A model generated the notes under the pieces. The model saw nothing but the letters and a program-made list of their open reading frames with translations. It ran no database searches and was not told the DNA's origin. Both the position numbers and the translations under genes were made by a program. A DNA stretch of 60,853 nucleotides from NCBI GenBank assembly GCA_902778995.1, contig CACYZW010000007.1, positions 1-60,853 on the forward strand, in the 5' to 3' direction. Position 1 is the first letter of the stretch, and every line of letters starts with the position of its first letter. This DNA is from an uncultured Eubacteriales bacterium (GTDB taxonomy: Bacteria; Bacillota; Clostridia; Christensenellales; Aristaeellaceae). Positions 8,015-17,400 of the stretch are shown piece by piece.

Positions 8015-9100
8015 ATGGATGGATTGTATGATTACATTTTGTGGTTGGGTGATTATCCTTTCACAGCCGTCCCTTTTCAGGAAGTGGACGCGGTCATTTT
8101 GTGCCTGTTGGTCTATTGTGACTTCACACCGCTGTTTGAGCAGGCGGACGGCGTTTATCTTCGCGACAGTCAAAAAATGATAGACGCGGGGGAAGTGCGC
8201 GTTCAACGCATCGGAAAGCCCGAACCCTTTATTCAGATTCTGAAGGCTGCCGCCTCTTCCCGGCGATTTGGCGAGCTATACCTGTCCGGTTATGTGGACA
8301 TCATGCTTTCCGAGAATACAATTCAGTTTTCTGCTGTTTCCTATCACTGTGATGCGGGCTGGTCTTTCATCGCCTATCGCGGCACCGATTGTACGCTGGC
8401 TGGCTGGAAGGAAGACTTCATGATCAGCTACAAGCGCACGCATGCCCAGGAACTGGCGCGGCAATATGCGGAAAATCGCATCGATTCAGATCACGTCTGG
8501 TACATCGGCGGCCATTCAAAGGGCGCAAATCTTGCGCTGTATGCCGCCTGTACGATAAAACAGGAACAGCTTTCGGGCGTCAAAGGCATATTCCTTCTCG
8601 ACGGGCCTGGCTTCTGCCCGGATGTGATGGATCCCGGCATCATCAACAGGATCGAATCCCGCGTCACCCGCATCATTCCCGGTTTTTCCGTGATCGGAAG
8701 GCTTTTTGAGCCGAAGATCAAATGTACCCATATCGTTCGATCCGCTGTTTCCGGCTTTAACCAGCACGACCCTGCCACCTGGGTCATCGATCATGGAAAA
8801 CTGGCAACCCTTTCACAGACCGATTCGTCCAGTGATCTTATCAAAACGATGTTGGACAATTGGATCGGCAAAATACCACGGGAGGACAGAGACGTCTTTA
8901 TAAACGATGTCTTTGACGCGTTGGGCTCCAGTGGCGCCGAGACGCTGGAGGGCCTTAGCGACCATGGTCACAAAGGCTACGAGGCGATGATAAACAGGTT
9001 TAAGGAGTCCAGCGAAGTCACCAAACGCATCCTCATGGATCTGTCGCGCCAGGCGTTGCAGGTAATCATCAAGGCACTGTTTCACAGGAACGAGAGCTGA
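8015..9100 (+). CDS. DUF2974 (Mbeg1-like) alpha/beta hydrolase
   Basis: A 361-residue soluble protein. Residues ~118-190 show the lipase-like core: FIAYRGTD, then the nucleophile elbow GGHSKGANLALYAA (Gly-His-Ser-Lys-Gly around the catalytic Ser), a hallmark of the Mbeg1-like/DUF2974 family common in Firmicutes. Later Asp and His residues (LLDGPGF; VIDHG) could complete the triad. There is no signal peptide or membrane segment, so it should act in the cytoplasm; the substrate is unknown, and a lipid or ester is only a guess. The start is supported by GGAGGGTG about 9 nt upstream of ATG. It is transcribed divergently from the leader-peptide unit and stands alone. Confidence 0.8.
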   Translation: MDGLYDYILWLGDYPFTAVPFQEVDAVILCLLVYCDFTPLFEQADGVYLRDSQKMIDAGEVRVQRIGKPEPFIQILKAAASSRRFGELYLSGYVDIMLSENTIQFSAVSYHCDAGWSFIAYRGTDCTLAGWKEDFMISYKRTHAQELARQYAENRIDSDHVWYIGGHSKGANLALYAACTIKQEQLSGVKGIFLLDGPGFCPDVMDPGIINRIESRVTRIIPGFSVIGRLFEPKIKCTHIVRSAVSGFNQHDPATWVIDHGKLATLSQTDSSSDLIKTMLDNWIGKIPREDRDVFINDVFDALGSSGAETLEGLSDHGHKGYEAMINRFKESSEVTKRILMDLSRQALQVIIKALFHRNES

Positions 9101-9193
9101 AATCAGCGTTCCTGACCGTCTGTCATTCGCTGACGCGCCGCCAGACGCAGTACGGCCCACGCAGGTCCCCTGACGGAAATCGCCTTCTGCCGT

Positions 9194-9979
9194 CTACCCC
9201 ACCTCTTTGGCCAGCGCCTCCATCATCTCGCCCGTGACCGGGCAGATGGCGCTGATATAGAGCGTATCCCGCGTCGCAAGCAGCTTGCGCGCCCCGGCGT
9301 CGTCGCCGTCCTGGTGCAGCATCCGCGCCAGGTAGTAGATTGTCGTGATCTGACGGGGCTTGCGCGCATGGGCCTTTTTGTAATAATCCAGCGCCTGGGC
9401 GCGGTATTCCGCCGCTTTCCCGCCATCCGCCTCAGCCTCTGACATCAGCTCATAGAGCTGCCCCATGTTGTCCAGCACGGCGGCGTCCTCGTCGTCGTAG
9501 TCCATGGCCTGCCGGTTGAAATCCAACGCCGGGCCGAATTCGCCGGTCTGCCTGGCCTTGTCCACCCAGTACATGCCCAATGTGCCATAGACGCTGCCGT
9601 TCATGCCCTTTGCGGCGGCGCGCCCGATGGTCTCCATCGCCCTGTCCAGCTGACCCGTGACCCACAGATAGATCGAATACTGAACGCGAAGCTGGAACCA
9701 GTCCGCTTCGGACAGCCCCTTCTGCCGGCTCATGGCCTCCATCAACTCGCGGGATCTTTCAAATTCGCCCTCCCGCAACAGCAGCAGCGTATAGGCCTGC
9801 ATGATGTTGGGCGCCCTGTTCCCCATGCGCTCGGCCTCGTCGTACAGCTTCAATGCCGCCTGGTATTTTTCCTTTGCCTGGGCTGTCTTTCCCTCGCCGG
9901 TCAGCTTGTTGGCGTCCACATGGGTCCGGTAGGCGCGATTTCCCGTATATGCCGCCTTTGCCGTATCAAATAGTCCCAT
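9194..9979 (-). CDS. TPR-repeat protein
   Basis: A 261-residue helical protein with at least four tetratricopeptide-like repeats, for example KEKYQAALKLYDEAERMG (N-terminal third), YSIYLWVTGQLDRAMETI (centre) and AQALDYYKKAHARKP (C-terminal third). No signal peptide or membrane segment. It overlaps the 3' end of the upstream exonuclease gene by 14 nt on the same strand, so translation is probably coupled. The upstream exonuclease itself ends in a similar repeat-like helical region, which suggests the two act together. TPR proteins are protein-interaction scaffolds; the partner is unknown. Confidence 0.75.
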   Translation of the reverse strand: MGLFDTAKAAYTGNRAYRTHVDANKLTGEGKTAQAKEKYQAALKLYDEAERMGNRAPNIMQAYTLLLLREGEFERSRELMEAMSRQKGLSEADWFQLRVQYSIYLWVTGQLDRAMETIGRAAAKGMNGSVYGTLGMYWVDKARQTGEFGPALDFNRQAMDYDDEDAAVLDNMGQLYELMSEAEADGGKAAEYRAQALDYYKKAHARKPRQITTIYYLARMLHQDGDDAGARKLLATRDTLYISAICPVTGEMMEALAKEVG

Positions 9980-11126
9980 CTTGTTCCTCCGATTGTCGTT
10001 TCATCTTTTGCCGGATGCGAGCGACGCGCCTGTCCAGCTGCTCCGCCGGTTCGCCATCCGGGTAATTTGCAGATTGCAGCGCATACGCCAGCGCCGCCGG
10101 ATAATCCCTGCGCCGGTGCTCGTACAGCTTGGACAGCTCCACGCAGACCGCGCCGCACATCTGCCGCCGCCGGAGCATCTGCCGCAGCACATCCTCTGCG
10201 CCCGCCCAGTCGCCAGAACGACGGCACAGCGCATACAGCCGCCAGTTGGCGGAACCCGCGATGCGTTCACCGGCCAGAGAGGCCAGCGTCCCCGCAGGGC
10301 GCGGCTTCGCCGATGCGCGGTACATCTCCCGGGCAGGCTTTAACTCGCCCTGTCGCTCCAGGGACTTGCCCATCGAAAACTGATCCCGCTGATCCGAAAG
10401 CAACTCCGGTCGGTCGTTGATCTCGCACAGGCGCCTCAACAGGGTCGCCAGCGTGGCAATATCCTGGCGATTGTGCCGCAGGATGTCGTCCAGCAGCGCC
10501 TCCTCCCCCGTCTTCATGTATTCAAAGAAGCGGGCGGGAACCTCGCTGCCGGGAAGGTCGTCCTCCCGGGGCATGCCCAATATCTCCGTCTCGATGCGGC
10601 AGAGCCGACAGCTTCCCAGCCGCAGCTTCCAGGCCCGGCGGGAGGGATAGAGCAAATCCAGGTTTTCAAGGGGCCGCCATTTATCCCGCATGCGGCACAT
10701 GGTAAAGCGCGTCTCCAGCAGGGGCATGTCGAAGTTGCGGCCGTTGAAGGTACACACGCTGTCAAAGCCCTGCATCCGCGCGCTCAGGCGTTCGATCAGC
10801 TCCGGCTCGTCGGCGTACTCCCGGATCATCAGCTGTTCGATCACCAGGGCGTCTCCCTCCACGTAGCCCATGCCCACCAGGAAGGCCACCGTCCCCGCGC
10901 CTCCGGAGAGCCCGGTGGTCTCCGTGTCCAGAAACAGACAGCGGCGGATGTCGAAGCGCGGCCCGCACCAGCCGATGCGGCGCAGTCCGGTCGGGGGCAG
11001 GTCGAGAAGGGCGGGTTCCAGCGGCTCGCGGTTGACATGGCAAATCAGGCCTCCCCTGCGCGGCTTTGCCGCGACGGGCGCCGAGAACTTCATCGCATTC
11101 AGCTTTGCTCTCAATCCGGATGCCAT
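9966..11126 (-). CDS. YprB-like ribonuclease H-fold exonuclease
   Basis: A 386-residue protein. Residues ~65-235 are a DnaQ/RNase H-like exonuclease domain: FLDTETTGLSGGAGT (Asp-x-Glu), CTFNGRNFDMPLLETRF and HNRQDIATLATLL, which together supply the DEDD-type acidic residues and a His-Asn/Asp signature typical of the B. subtilis YprB family. The C-terminal ~150 residues are helical and TPR-like. The start ATG 11126 follows a GGGTGATGG stretch and a strong promoter. Probable role: 3'-5' nuclease in DNA or RNA metabolism; substrate not determined in this family as far as I know. It is first in a two-gene unit with the TPR protein. Confidence 0.8.
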   Translation of the reverse strand: MASGLRAKLNAMKFSAPVAAKPRRGGLICHVNREPLEPALLDLPPTGLRRIGWCGPRFDIRRCLFLDTETTGLSGGAGTVAFLVGMGYVEGDALVIEQLMIREYADEPELIERLSARMQGFDSVCTFNGRNFDMPLLETRFTMCRMRDKWRPLENLDLLYPSRRAWKLRLGSCRLCRIETEILGMPREDDLPGSEVPARFFEYMKTGEEALLDDILRHNRQDIATLATLLRRLCEINDRPELLSDQRDQFSMGKSLERQGELKPAREMYRASAKPRPAGTLASLAGERIAGSANWRLYALCRRSGDWAGAEDVLRQMLRRRQMCGAVCVELSKLYEHRRRDYPAALAYALQSANYPDGEPAEQLDRRVARIRQKMKRQSEEQDGTI

Positions 11127-11145
11127 GTACCCATCACCCTATATT

Positions 11146-11174
11146 ATTGTAAATACCACCGGGCGGATTGTCAA
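11146..11174 (-). promoter_or_regulatory. Promoter of the exonuclease/TPR unit
   Basis: Minus strand TTGACA (11174-11169), 17 nt, TACAAT (11151-11146), about 20 nt before the start codon. Its -35 box overlaps the -35 of the divergent bcp promoter. Confidence 0.75.
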
Positions 11175-11195
11175 GCGGCTAAAATATGCTATAGT
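11168..11195 (+). promoter_or_regulatory. Promoter of bcp
   Basis: TTGTCA (11168-11173), 16 nt, TATAGT (11190-11195), then a short leader to ATG 11229. The -35 is shared with the opposite-strand promoter. Confidence 0.7.
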
Positions 11196-11228
11196 GATGT
11201 CAAATCATACAATCGGGAGGTAAGAAAC

Positions 11229-11684
11229 ATGCTCTCTATCGGAACCAAGGCGCCGGATTTCACACTGCCGGATCAGAACGGCGCGGCCCACACCCTTTCG
11301 GAGTATCGGGGCCAAAAGGTCATACTCTACTTCTACCCCAAGGACAACACCGCCGGATGCACCAAGCAGGCCTGCGGCTTCAAGGACCTGATGCCCCAAT
11401 TCCGGGAGAAGGGCGCGGTGATCCTGGGCGTCAGCAAGGATTCCGTGGCCTCCCACAAGCGCTTTGAGGAGAAGTACGGCCTGCCCTTTACGCTGCTTTC
11501 CGATGAGGAAAAAGCGGTGATACAGGCCTATGACGTGTGGAAGGAGAAGAAGAATTACGGCAAGGTCTCGATGGGCGTGGTGCGGACCACCTACCTCATC
11601 GACGAGAACGGCGTGATCGTCCGCGCCTTCGACAAGGTCAAGGCCGCGGACAACCCAGCCCAGATGCTGGGAGAACTGGGATAA
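11229..11684 (+). CDS. bcp: Thiol peroxidase of the Bcp/PrxQ type
   Basis: A 151-residue peroxiredoxin that reduces hydroperoxides with thioredoxin-type electron donors in the cytoplasm. The signature FYPKDNTAGCTKQACGF holds the peroxidatic Cys44 and a resolving Cys49 five residues later, the atypical 2-Cys arrangement of the Bcp/PrxQ subgroup. PDFTLPDQNG near the N-terminus and TYLIDENGVI near the end are also typical. Length matches the family (~150). Start ATG 11229 has GGGAGG about 9 nt upstream; a much longer open frame runs upstream but lacks a site and lies antisense to the exonuclease gene. Monocistronic, with its own promoter and terminator. Confidence 0.95.
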   Translation: MLSIGTKAPDFTLPDQNGAAHTLSEYRGQKVILYFYPKDNTAGCTKQACGFKDLMPQFREKGAVILGVSKDSVASHKRFEEKYGLPFTLLSDEEKAVIQAYDVWKEKKNYGKVSMGVVRTTYLIDENGVIVRAFDKVKAADNPAQMLGELG

Positions 11685-11699
11685 GGCAACAGGCGCAAC

Positions 11700-11748
11700 G
11701 CATCCCGCTTTCTTTTGTGGTGTACCCCCAAAGCGGGATGCCTTTTTT
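11700..11748 (+). terminator. bcp terminator
   Basis: A 12-bp stem GCATCCCGCTTT/AAAGCGGGATGC (11700-11711, 11730-11741) followed by T6 (11743-11748). Confidence 0.9.
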
Positions 11749-11825
11749 CTGAACTAAACGCGACTCAATAAACAGTTCGGGAAGCACTTCGTATTATTTC
11801 TGGTCGCCCATGGAATACCGGGCAC

Positions 11826-11890
11826 CCCTAAATAACGAACGTGCCGCCCGAAGAGATGATTTTTACTCGACTGCAAACTGCCAACGGTAT
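11826..11890 (+). repeat. MITE-like element, degraded left half (copy C)
   Basis: The stretch ending GACTGCAAACTGC aligns with the left half of the element at 26801-26968 (GATTGCAAACTGC), as do the preceding GAGATGA and ACTCG. The right half is not recognisable. It lies between the bcp terminator and the lysC stop codon. Confidence 0.45.
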
Positions 11891-11929
11891 CCGAATGGCA
11901 TTGGACAATCGAACGGTTTCCACCGCAAA

Positions 11930-13267
11930 TCAAGATCTTTCATTTTGCATGCTGTCATCGATGGCGGCGTAGATGGCACGTATGGCATCCTCATATCGGT
12001 CTTCCGGCACGCCCACCAGCAAATTCAGCTTGCCCGCGCCCTGATTGGCCGTGTTGATGGGGATTCTCGAACGGGCCAGCGCCTGCAAAACCTGCACGTT
12101 CGCGTCGCTGGATTCCGTATCACGCTCGCCGATGACCGCAATCATGGAAAGGTGCTCCGTCAGGCCAAGGTAATCGGGGTTCAGCTTTTCCCGAATCTCC
12201 GCGAACAGCTCCTCCTTGCAGGGGGCCAGCAGGTCGCTTCGGATCACAAGCGTCACCGTATCAATGCCCGTCAGGCACTGTTCAAAGGGCAAACGCCGGT
12301 TTTTCAGCATGTCCAGCATGACGGCTGTGAAGCCGGATTCATCGCTGACCATCACCTTCTCCACCTGGATCACAGACATGCCCTTCCGGCCCGCCACGCC
12401 GACGATGGGATACTTCGTCTCGCCCTCGGGCAGCTTTCGAACGATGGTAGTGCCCGGATCTTCGGGACGGCCGGTATTGCGGATGTTCAGGGGAATGTCC
12501 AGGTCGGAGACCGGCAGCACCGCATCGGTGTGCAGCACGGAAGCGCCCATGTAGGACAGCGTGCGCAGCTCCCGGTAGCTGACGTACTTCACGGTTCTGG
12601 GATTGGGCACGATGTGAGGGTCCGCCGCCAACAGCCCGGATACGTCGGTCCAGTTCTCATACAGGTCCGCGTGAATGGCCGAGGCGACCAGGCTGCCCGT
12701 GACATCCGAGCCGCCCCTTGTCATCGTATGGATACGGCCCTCCATGTCCGCGCCGTAAAACCCTGCGATCACCGCGTTTTGAAGGGGGCGAAGGGCCGCG
12801 CCCAGCGTCCGAAGGGTCATCGCACCGTCCAGATGGCCCTTTTCATCAAAGCACACGCACCATTCCGGGTCCACAAAGGTAAAGCCCAGCCACGCTGCCA
12901 GCAGCCGGGAATTCAGATATTCGCCCCGGCTGACCACGTAATCCTTTTGCGGATCGTTGGAGAGATGCCGCCGGAGGACCTCGAACTCCTGCTCCAGCGA
13001 ACAATCCAGACCCAGGTCGGCGATGATTTCATCGAAGCGCTCCCTCACCGCATGAAGGCACGCCCCGAAGTCCCGCCCCGCTGCGGCGCGGGTATAGCAG
13101 TCCAGCAGCAGATCCGTGACCTTTGTATCCTCCTCATAGCGCTTGCCGGGCGCAGAGGCCACGATGAGCCTGCGCGCCGGGTTCGCCTGAACGATGTCCC
13201 GCACCCTGCGGAATTGCTCCGCGCCGGCCAGGGACGTGCCGCCGAATTTCGCCACAACCGTTCTCAT
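11930..13267 (-). CDS. lysC: Aspartate kinase
   Basis: A 445-residue monofunctional aspartokinase: ATP-dependent phosphorylation of L-aspartate, the first step to lysine, threonine, methionine and diaminopimelate. Motifs: N-terminal VVAKFGGTSL, FYGADMEGRIHTMTRGGSDVTG (active-site/ATP region, ~190-215) and VLHTDAVLPV. The C-terminal ~160 residues form tandem ACT domains (VSDESGFTAVMLDML; MIAVIGERDTESSDAN) that normally bind feedback effectors. Start ATG 13267 follows GGAGG by 7 nt; the longer open frame upstream overlaps cysK and lacks a site. Only 23 nt separate it from the cysK stop, so cysK and lysC form an operon linking aspartate-family and cysteine synthesis. Confidence 0.95.
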   Translation of the reverse strand: MRTVVAKFGGTSLAGAEQFRRVRDIVQANPARRLIVASAPGKRYEEDTKVTDLLLDCYTRAAAGRDFGACLHAVRERFDEIIADLGLDCSLEQEFEVLRRHLSNDPQKDYVVSRGEYLNSRLLAAWLGFTFVDPEWCVCFDEKGHLDGAMTLRTLGAALRPLQNAVIAGFYGADMEGRIHTMTRGGSDVTGSLVASAIHADLYENWTDVSGLLAADPHIVPNPRTVKYVSYRELRTLSYMGASVLHTDAVLPVSDLDIPLNIRNTGRPEDPGTTIVRKLPEGETKYPIVGVAGRKGMSVIQVEKVMVSDESGFTAVMLDMLKNRRLPFEQCLTGIDTVTLVIRSDLLAPCKEELFAEIREKLNPDYLGLTEHLSMIAVIGERDTESSDANVQVLQALARSRIPINTANQGAGKLNLLVGVPEDRYEDAIRAIYAAIDDSMQNERS

Positions 13268-13290
13268 AACAATCCTCCGTGACCGTCGAC

Positions 13291-14220
13291 CTATTCCCCG
13301 AACAGCTGGGTGGAATAATAGCGCTCCGCCGTGTCCGGCAGCACGGTGACGACCCGCTTGCCTGGGCCCAGCTTTTTCGCCAGCTTCAGCGCGGCGGCCA
13401 CATTGGTACCGCTGGAGATGCCGCACATCAGGCCCTCCTCCTTTGCCAGGCGGCAGGCTGTGTCGATGGCCTCGGCGTCGGTGACGACATAGATGTCATC
13501 GTAGATTTCCCGGTTCAGTATTTCGGGGATGATGCCGTCGCCGATGCCCATCTGGATGTGGGTGCCGATGGTGCCGCCCGCCAGTATTGCCGCGTTTTCC
13601 GGCTCCACGGCCCAGATCTCGATATCCGGGTTTTCCGCCTTCAAAACCTCGCCGATACCCGTGAGCGTGCCGCCGGTGCCGATGCCGCTGCAATAGCCGT
13701 GGATCGGTGCGCCGACCTGCTCCAAAATCTCCAGCGCCGTGTGCTTCTTGTGCGCCAGCGTGTTGTTGGGGTTTTCAAACTGCTGGGGCACGAAAACCTT
13801 GGGGTTTTTCGCCCTCATGCGAAGGGCGCAGTTCAGGCATTCCTCGATGCACTTGCCGATGTCCCCGGCGTCGTGGATCAGCTTGACCTCGGCCCCGTAA
13901 TGGCGCACCAGCTTGCGGCGCTCCTCGCTGACAGAATCGGGCATGACGATGATGGTCCTGTAGCCCTTCACCGCGCCCACAAGCGCAAGTCCGATGCCCT
14001 GGTTGCCGCTGGTGGGCTCCACGATGATGCTGTCCCTGTCGATCAGGCCCTCCCGTTCGGCGGCCTCGATCATGTTGAGGGCCGTTCGGGTCTTGATGGA
14101 GCCGCCCACGTTCAGCGCCTCCACCTTTACCAGTATTTCGGCGCTGTCCGGCTCGGGCATGCGGTTCAGCCGCACGATGGGCGTGTTGCCAACGGCTTCA
14201 AGTATGTTCTGACAGATCAA
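13291..14220 (-). CDS. cysK: Cysteine synthase (O-acetylserine sulfhydrylase)
   Basis: A PLP enzyme of ~309 residues making cysteine from O-acetylserine and sulfide. Motifs: NILEAVGNTPIVRL, the PLP lysine in GGSIKTRTALNMIE, the substrate loop PTSGNQGIGLA and the phosphate-binding GIGTGGTLTGIG. The loop has Gln where classical CysK has Thr (TSGNTG), a variant I know from clostridial homologues. Start: GGAGG (14233-14229) is 8 nt upstream of TTG 14220, so translation most likely starts there; the in-frame TTG 14235 overlaps the ribosome site itself. First gene of a cysK-lysC operon with its own promoter (14289-14317) and a 5' hairpin. Confidence 0.93.
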   Translation of the reverse strand: MICQNILEAVGNTPIVRLNRMPEPDSAEILVKVEALNVGGSIKTRTALNMIEAAEREGLIDRDSIIVEPTSGNQGIGLALVGAVKGYRTIIVMPDSVSEERRKLVRHYGAEVKLIHDAGDIGKCIEECLNCALRMRAKNPKVFVPQQFENPNNTLAHKKHTALEILEQVGAPIHGYCSGIGTGGTLTGIGEVLKAENPDIEIWAVEPENAAILAGGTIGTHIQMGIGDGIIPEILNREIYDDIYVVTDAEAIDTACRLAKEEGLMCGISSGTNVAAALKLAKKLGPGKRVVTVLPDTAERYYSTQLFGE

Positions 14221-14248
14221 ATTGAGAGCCTCCAATTCATATCTTTTG

Positions 14249-14278
14249 CCGGGAGAGGCGTCATAGCCTCTCCCGGCG
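14249..14278 (-). promoter_or_regulatory. Perfect 12-bp hairpin at the 5' end of cysK mRNA
   Basis: GCCGGGAGAGGC and GCCTCTCCCGGC flank a 6-nt loop. It lies just after the predicted transcription start and ~15 nt before the ribosome site. There is no T-run on either strand, so it is not a typical terminator; an mRNA-stabilising 5' stem or a protein-binding palindrome is possible. Confidence 0.55.
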
Positions 14279-14288
14279 CGTCTTTCTG

Positions 14289-14317
14289 ATTATAGCACCA
14301 TCGCCCGCATACCGCAA
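14289..14317 (-). promoter_or_regulatory. Promoter of cysK-lysC
   Basis: Minus strand TTGCGG (14317-14312), 17 nt, TATAAT (14294-14289). Confidence 0.75.
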
Positions 14318-14399
14318 GCGGTTTGGGCAGATGGGAAGGGCGGATTAGTGGGAAGAAAGGGTTAAGAGTTCAGCGCTGACAGTCTCTTCTCCTAACTTT

Positions 14400-14485
14400 T
14401 TGATGCAGTGGAATTGCAGACAACAGATGGCTGTATTTCAGCCGTCAATGCATCGCGGGCATGTCCAGCGCTTTCCTATATGCGC
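14400..14485 (+). repeat. MITE-like element, degraded right half (copy D)
   Basis: GGCTGTATTTCAGCCGTCAATGC aligns with GGCTGAAATTCAGCCGTTAATGC of the full element, followed by a diverged end (CTTTCCTAT instead of TTTCCTTA). It sits immediately after the end of purL. Confidence 0.5.
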
Positions 14486-14495
14486 CCATGTCAAA

Positions 14496-17400
14496 TCAAA
14501 GTCTGAAATAATCCACCGCCCCGCGGAACATGCCGTTGTCGTAGTTGCCGGGAACGTTCTTGTACAGATCGACGTTAAACCCGACGCGCTCGCTGTGGGC
14601 CATCTTGCCGAACACCCTGCCGTCCGGAGAGGTGATGCCCTCGATGGCGGCGCAGGAGCCGTTGGGGTTGCAGCGAATGTCCATGGTGGGGTTGCCCTTC
14701 CCGTCGCAATACTGGGTGGCCACCTGGCCGTTCTCCATCAGCCGCAGGATCACCGCGTCGCTGGCGACAAACCTGCCCTCGCCGTGGGAGACGGGCGCGG
14801 TGTGCACATCGCCGGTATGGGTGTACATCAGCCACGGGCTCTTGTTGGAAGCCACGCGGGTGCGCACCAGGCGGGACTGATGGCGGCCGATGTCGTTGAA
14901 GGTCAGCGTGGTCTCGACGCAGGCGTCGGCCTCCCGAATCTCGCCGTAGGGTACCAGGCCCAGCTTTACAAGCGCCTGGAAGCCGTTGCAGATGCCCCCC
15001 ATCAGGCCGTCGCGCTGGTTCAGCAGCGCGTGTACCTCATCCCGAATCAGCGGGTTGCGGAAGAAGGCCGTGATGAACTTGCCCGAGCCGTCGGGCTCGT
15101 CGCCGCCGGAAAAGCCGCCGGGTATGAATACGATCTGGCTGCGCCTGATCGCAGCGGCGAACGCCTCCACCGACTCCGCCACCGCCTGCGCGGTGAGATT
15201 GCGAATCACCATGACCTCCGGCTCTGCCCCCGCCTTGATGAAGGCCCGGGCGGTGTCGTATTCGCAGTTGGTGCCGGGGAACACCGGTATCAACACGCGG
15301 GGCTTGTCGACGGCTCTGGCGGGGCGCACGCGCCCCTTGGCCTCGAAGCAGCACGCCATCGGCTCAGCGTAAGTCTTCTTCACCGTGGCCGGGAACACGT
15401 CGTTCAGGCGATTCTCGTAGAGCGCCTCCAGGGTGTCGGCTGAAATCCCTTCGCCGCCCCTGCTGAAGGTGCGCTCTGCGGTGACATGGCCGATCACATG
15501 TTCTGCCGCCGCATTGTCGGCATACTCCACCAGGAAGCTGCCATAGACGGGGGCGAACAGATCGGCGTCCGCCTCAAAGGCCACGCCAAAGCCGTTGCCC
15601 AGGGCCATGCGGAAGGCCGCCGAAGCGACGCCGCCCTTGCCCACCGCGTACACGGAGAGCGCACTGCCGGAGCGAATCAGGCGATTCACCTTCTCAAACA
15701 GCGCCTTCTGGCTTGCGGGTTCAGGCGTGCCGTTGGCGCGGTATTCGGGCCTCAGCCAGCCGATGGCGCTGCCCGCCCGCTTGAATTCGCCGGAGACGAC
15801 GTTTCCCGCCGGGCATACGCCCACCGCGAAGGACACCAGCGTGGGCGGCACGTGGATGTCCTCGAAGGAGCCGGACATGCTGTCCTTGCCGCCGATGGCT
15901 GCCGCGCCGAAATCCAGCTGGGCTTCCAGCGCACCCAGCAGCGCCGACAGGGGTTCCCCCCAGGCGGCTTCGCTACTCATGCGCTGGAAGTATTCCTGGA
16001 AGGTCAAATGGACGTTGGCCATGCCGTTGCCCGCCGCCACCAGCCTGGCGATGGAATCCACGACAGCCAAATAAGCGCCGCGCCAGGGGCTCTTTTCGCT
16101 GACGGACGGATCGAAGCCATAGGCCATGACGCTGGCGGTGTCGCTTTCGCCGCCCTCCACAGGGATCCGGGAGGCCATCGCCTGTATGGGCGTCAGCTGC
16201 CGCGCCCCGCCGAAGGGCATCAGCAGCGAGGACGCGCCGTTGGTGCTGTCAAAGCGCTCGGAGAGCCCCCTCTGTGAGCAGAGGTTCAGGTCGGAGACCA
16301 TGGCCTTCATGCCCTCGACGAAGTCCCGCTTTGCGGCCGCATCTTCCTTCTGCTGCGCCGCCACGCGCACGTTGGCCCGCTTGGGCGCGCCGTTGGAATT
16401 CAGGAACGCCCGGGATACGTTCACGATGTCCGCGCCGTTCCAGCGCATCACCAGCCGGGGCGACTGTGTGACGACCGCCACCAATGTGGATTCCAGGTTC
16501 TCCCCGTCCGCCAGCGCCCGGAAGGCGTCCAGGTCCTCCTTGGCCAGCACCACGGCCATGCGCTCCTGGGATTCGGAGATGGCCAGCTCGGTGCCGTCCA
16601 AACCATCGTATTTGCGGGGCACGGCGTTCAGGTCGATGTCCAGGCCGTCGGCCAGCTCGCCGATGGCGACGGACACGCCGCCCGCGCCGAAATCGTTGCA
16701 GCGCTTGATCATGCGCACGGCTTCGGGATTGCGGAACAGCCTTTGCAGCTTGCGCTCCTCGGGGGCGTTGCCCTTCTGTACCTCGGCGCCGCAGGTCTCC
16801 AGGGATTCGTGGGTATGGGCCTTGGAGGAGCCTGTCGCGCCGCCGCAGCCGTCCCGGCCCGTGCGCCCGCCCAGCAGGATCACCACGTCGCCGGGTTCGG
16901 GAACCTCGCGGCGCACCTGATCCGCCGGAACCGCGCCCACCACCGCGCCGATCTCCATGCGCTTGGCGGCATAGCCGTCGTGGTATATCTCCTCAACCAG
17001 CCCCGTGGCAAGGCCGATCTGGTTGCCGTAGCTGCTGTAGCCCGCCGCTGCCGTGGTCACCAGCTGGCGCTGGGGCAGCTTGCCGGGGATGGTCTGTTCC
17101 ACACCTCGCGTGGGGTCCGCCGCGCCGGTGACGCGCATGGCCTGGTACACGTAGCCCCGCCCGGACAGCGGGTCGCGGATGGCCCCGCCGATGCAGGTGG
17201 CCGCGCCGCCGAAGGGCTCGATCTCCGTGGGGTGGTTGTGGGTCTCGTTCTTGAACAGCAGCAGCCATTTCTGCGTCTCGCCATTCACGTCCACGTCCAC
17301 TTTGATGGTGCAGGCGTTGATCTCTTCGCTCTCGTCCAGGTCGGTGAGCACGCCCTTTTCCTTCAGATACTTCGCGCCGATGGTGGCGATGTCCATAAGG

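Noticed and set aside
10473-11228. Plus-strand frame extending bcp upstream by 250 codons
   Set aside because: It is antisense to the exonuclease gene, and the bcp start is fixed by a ribosome site and family length.
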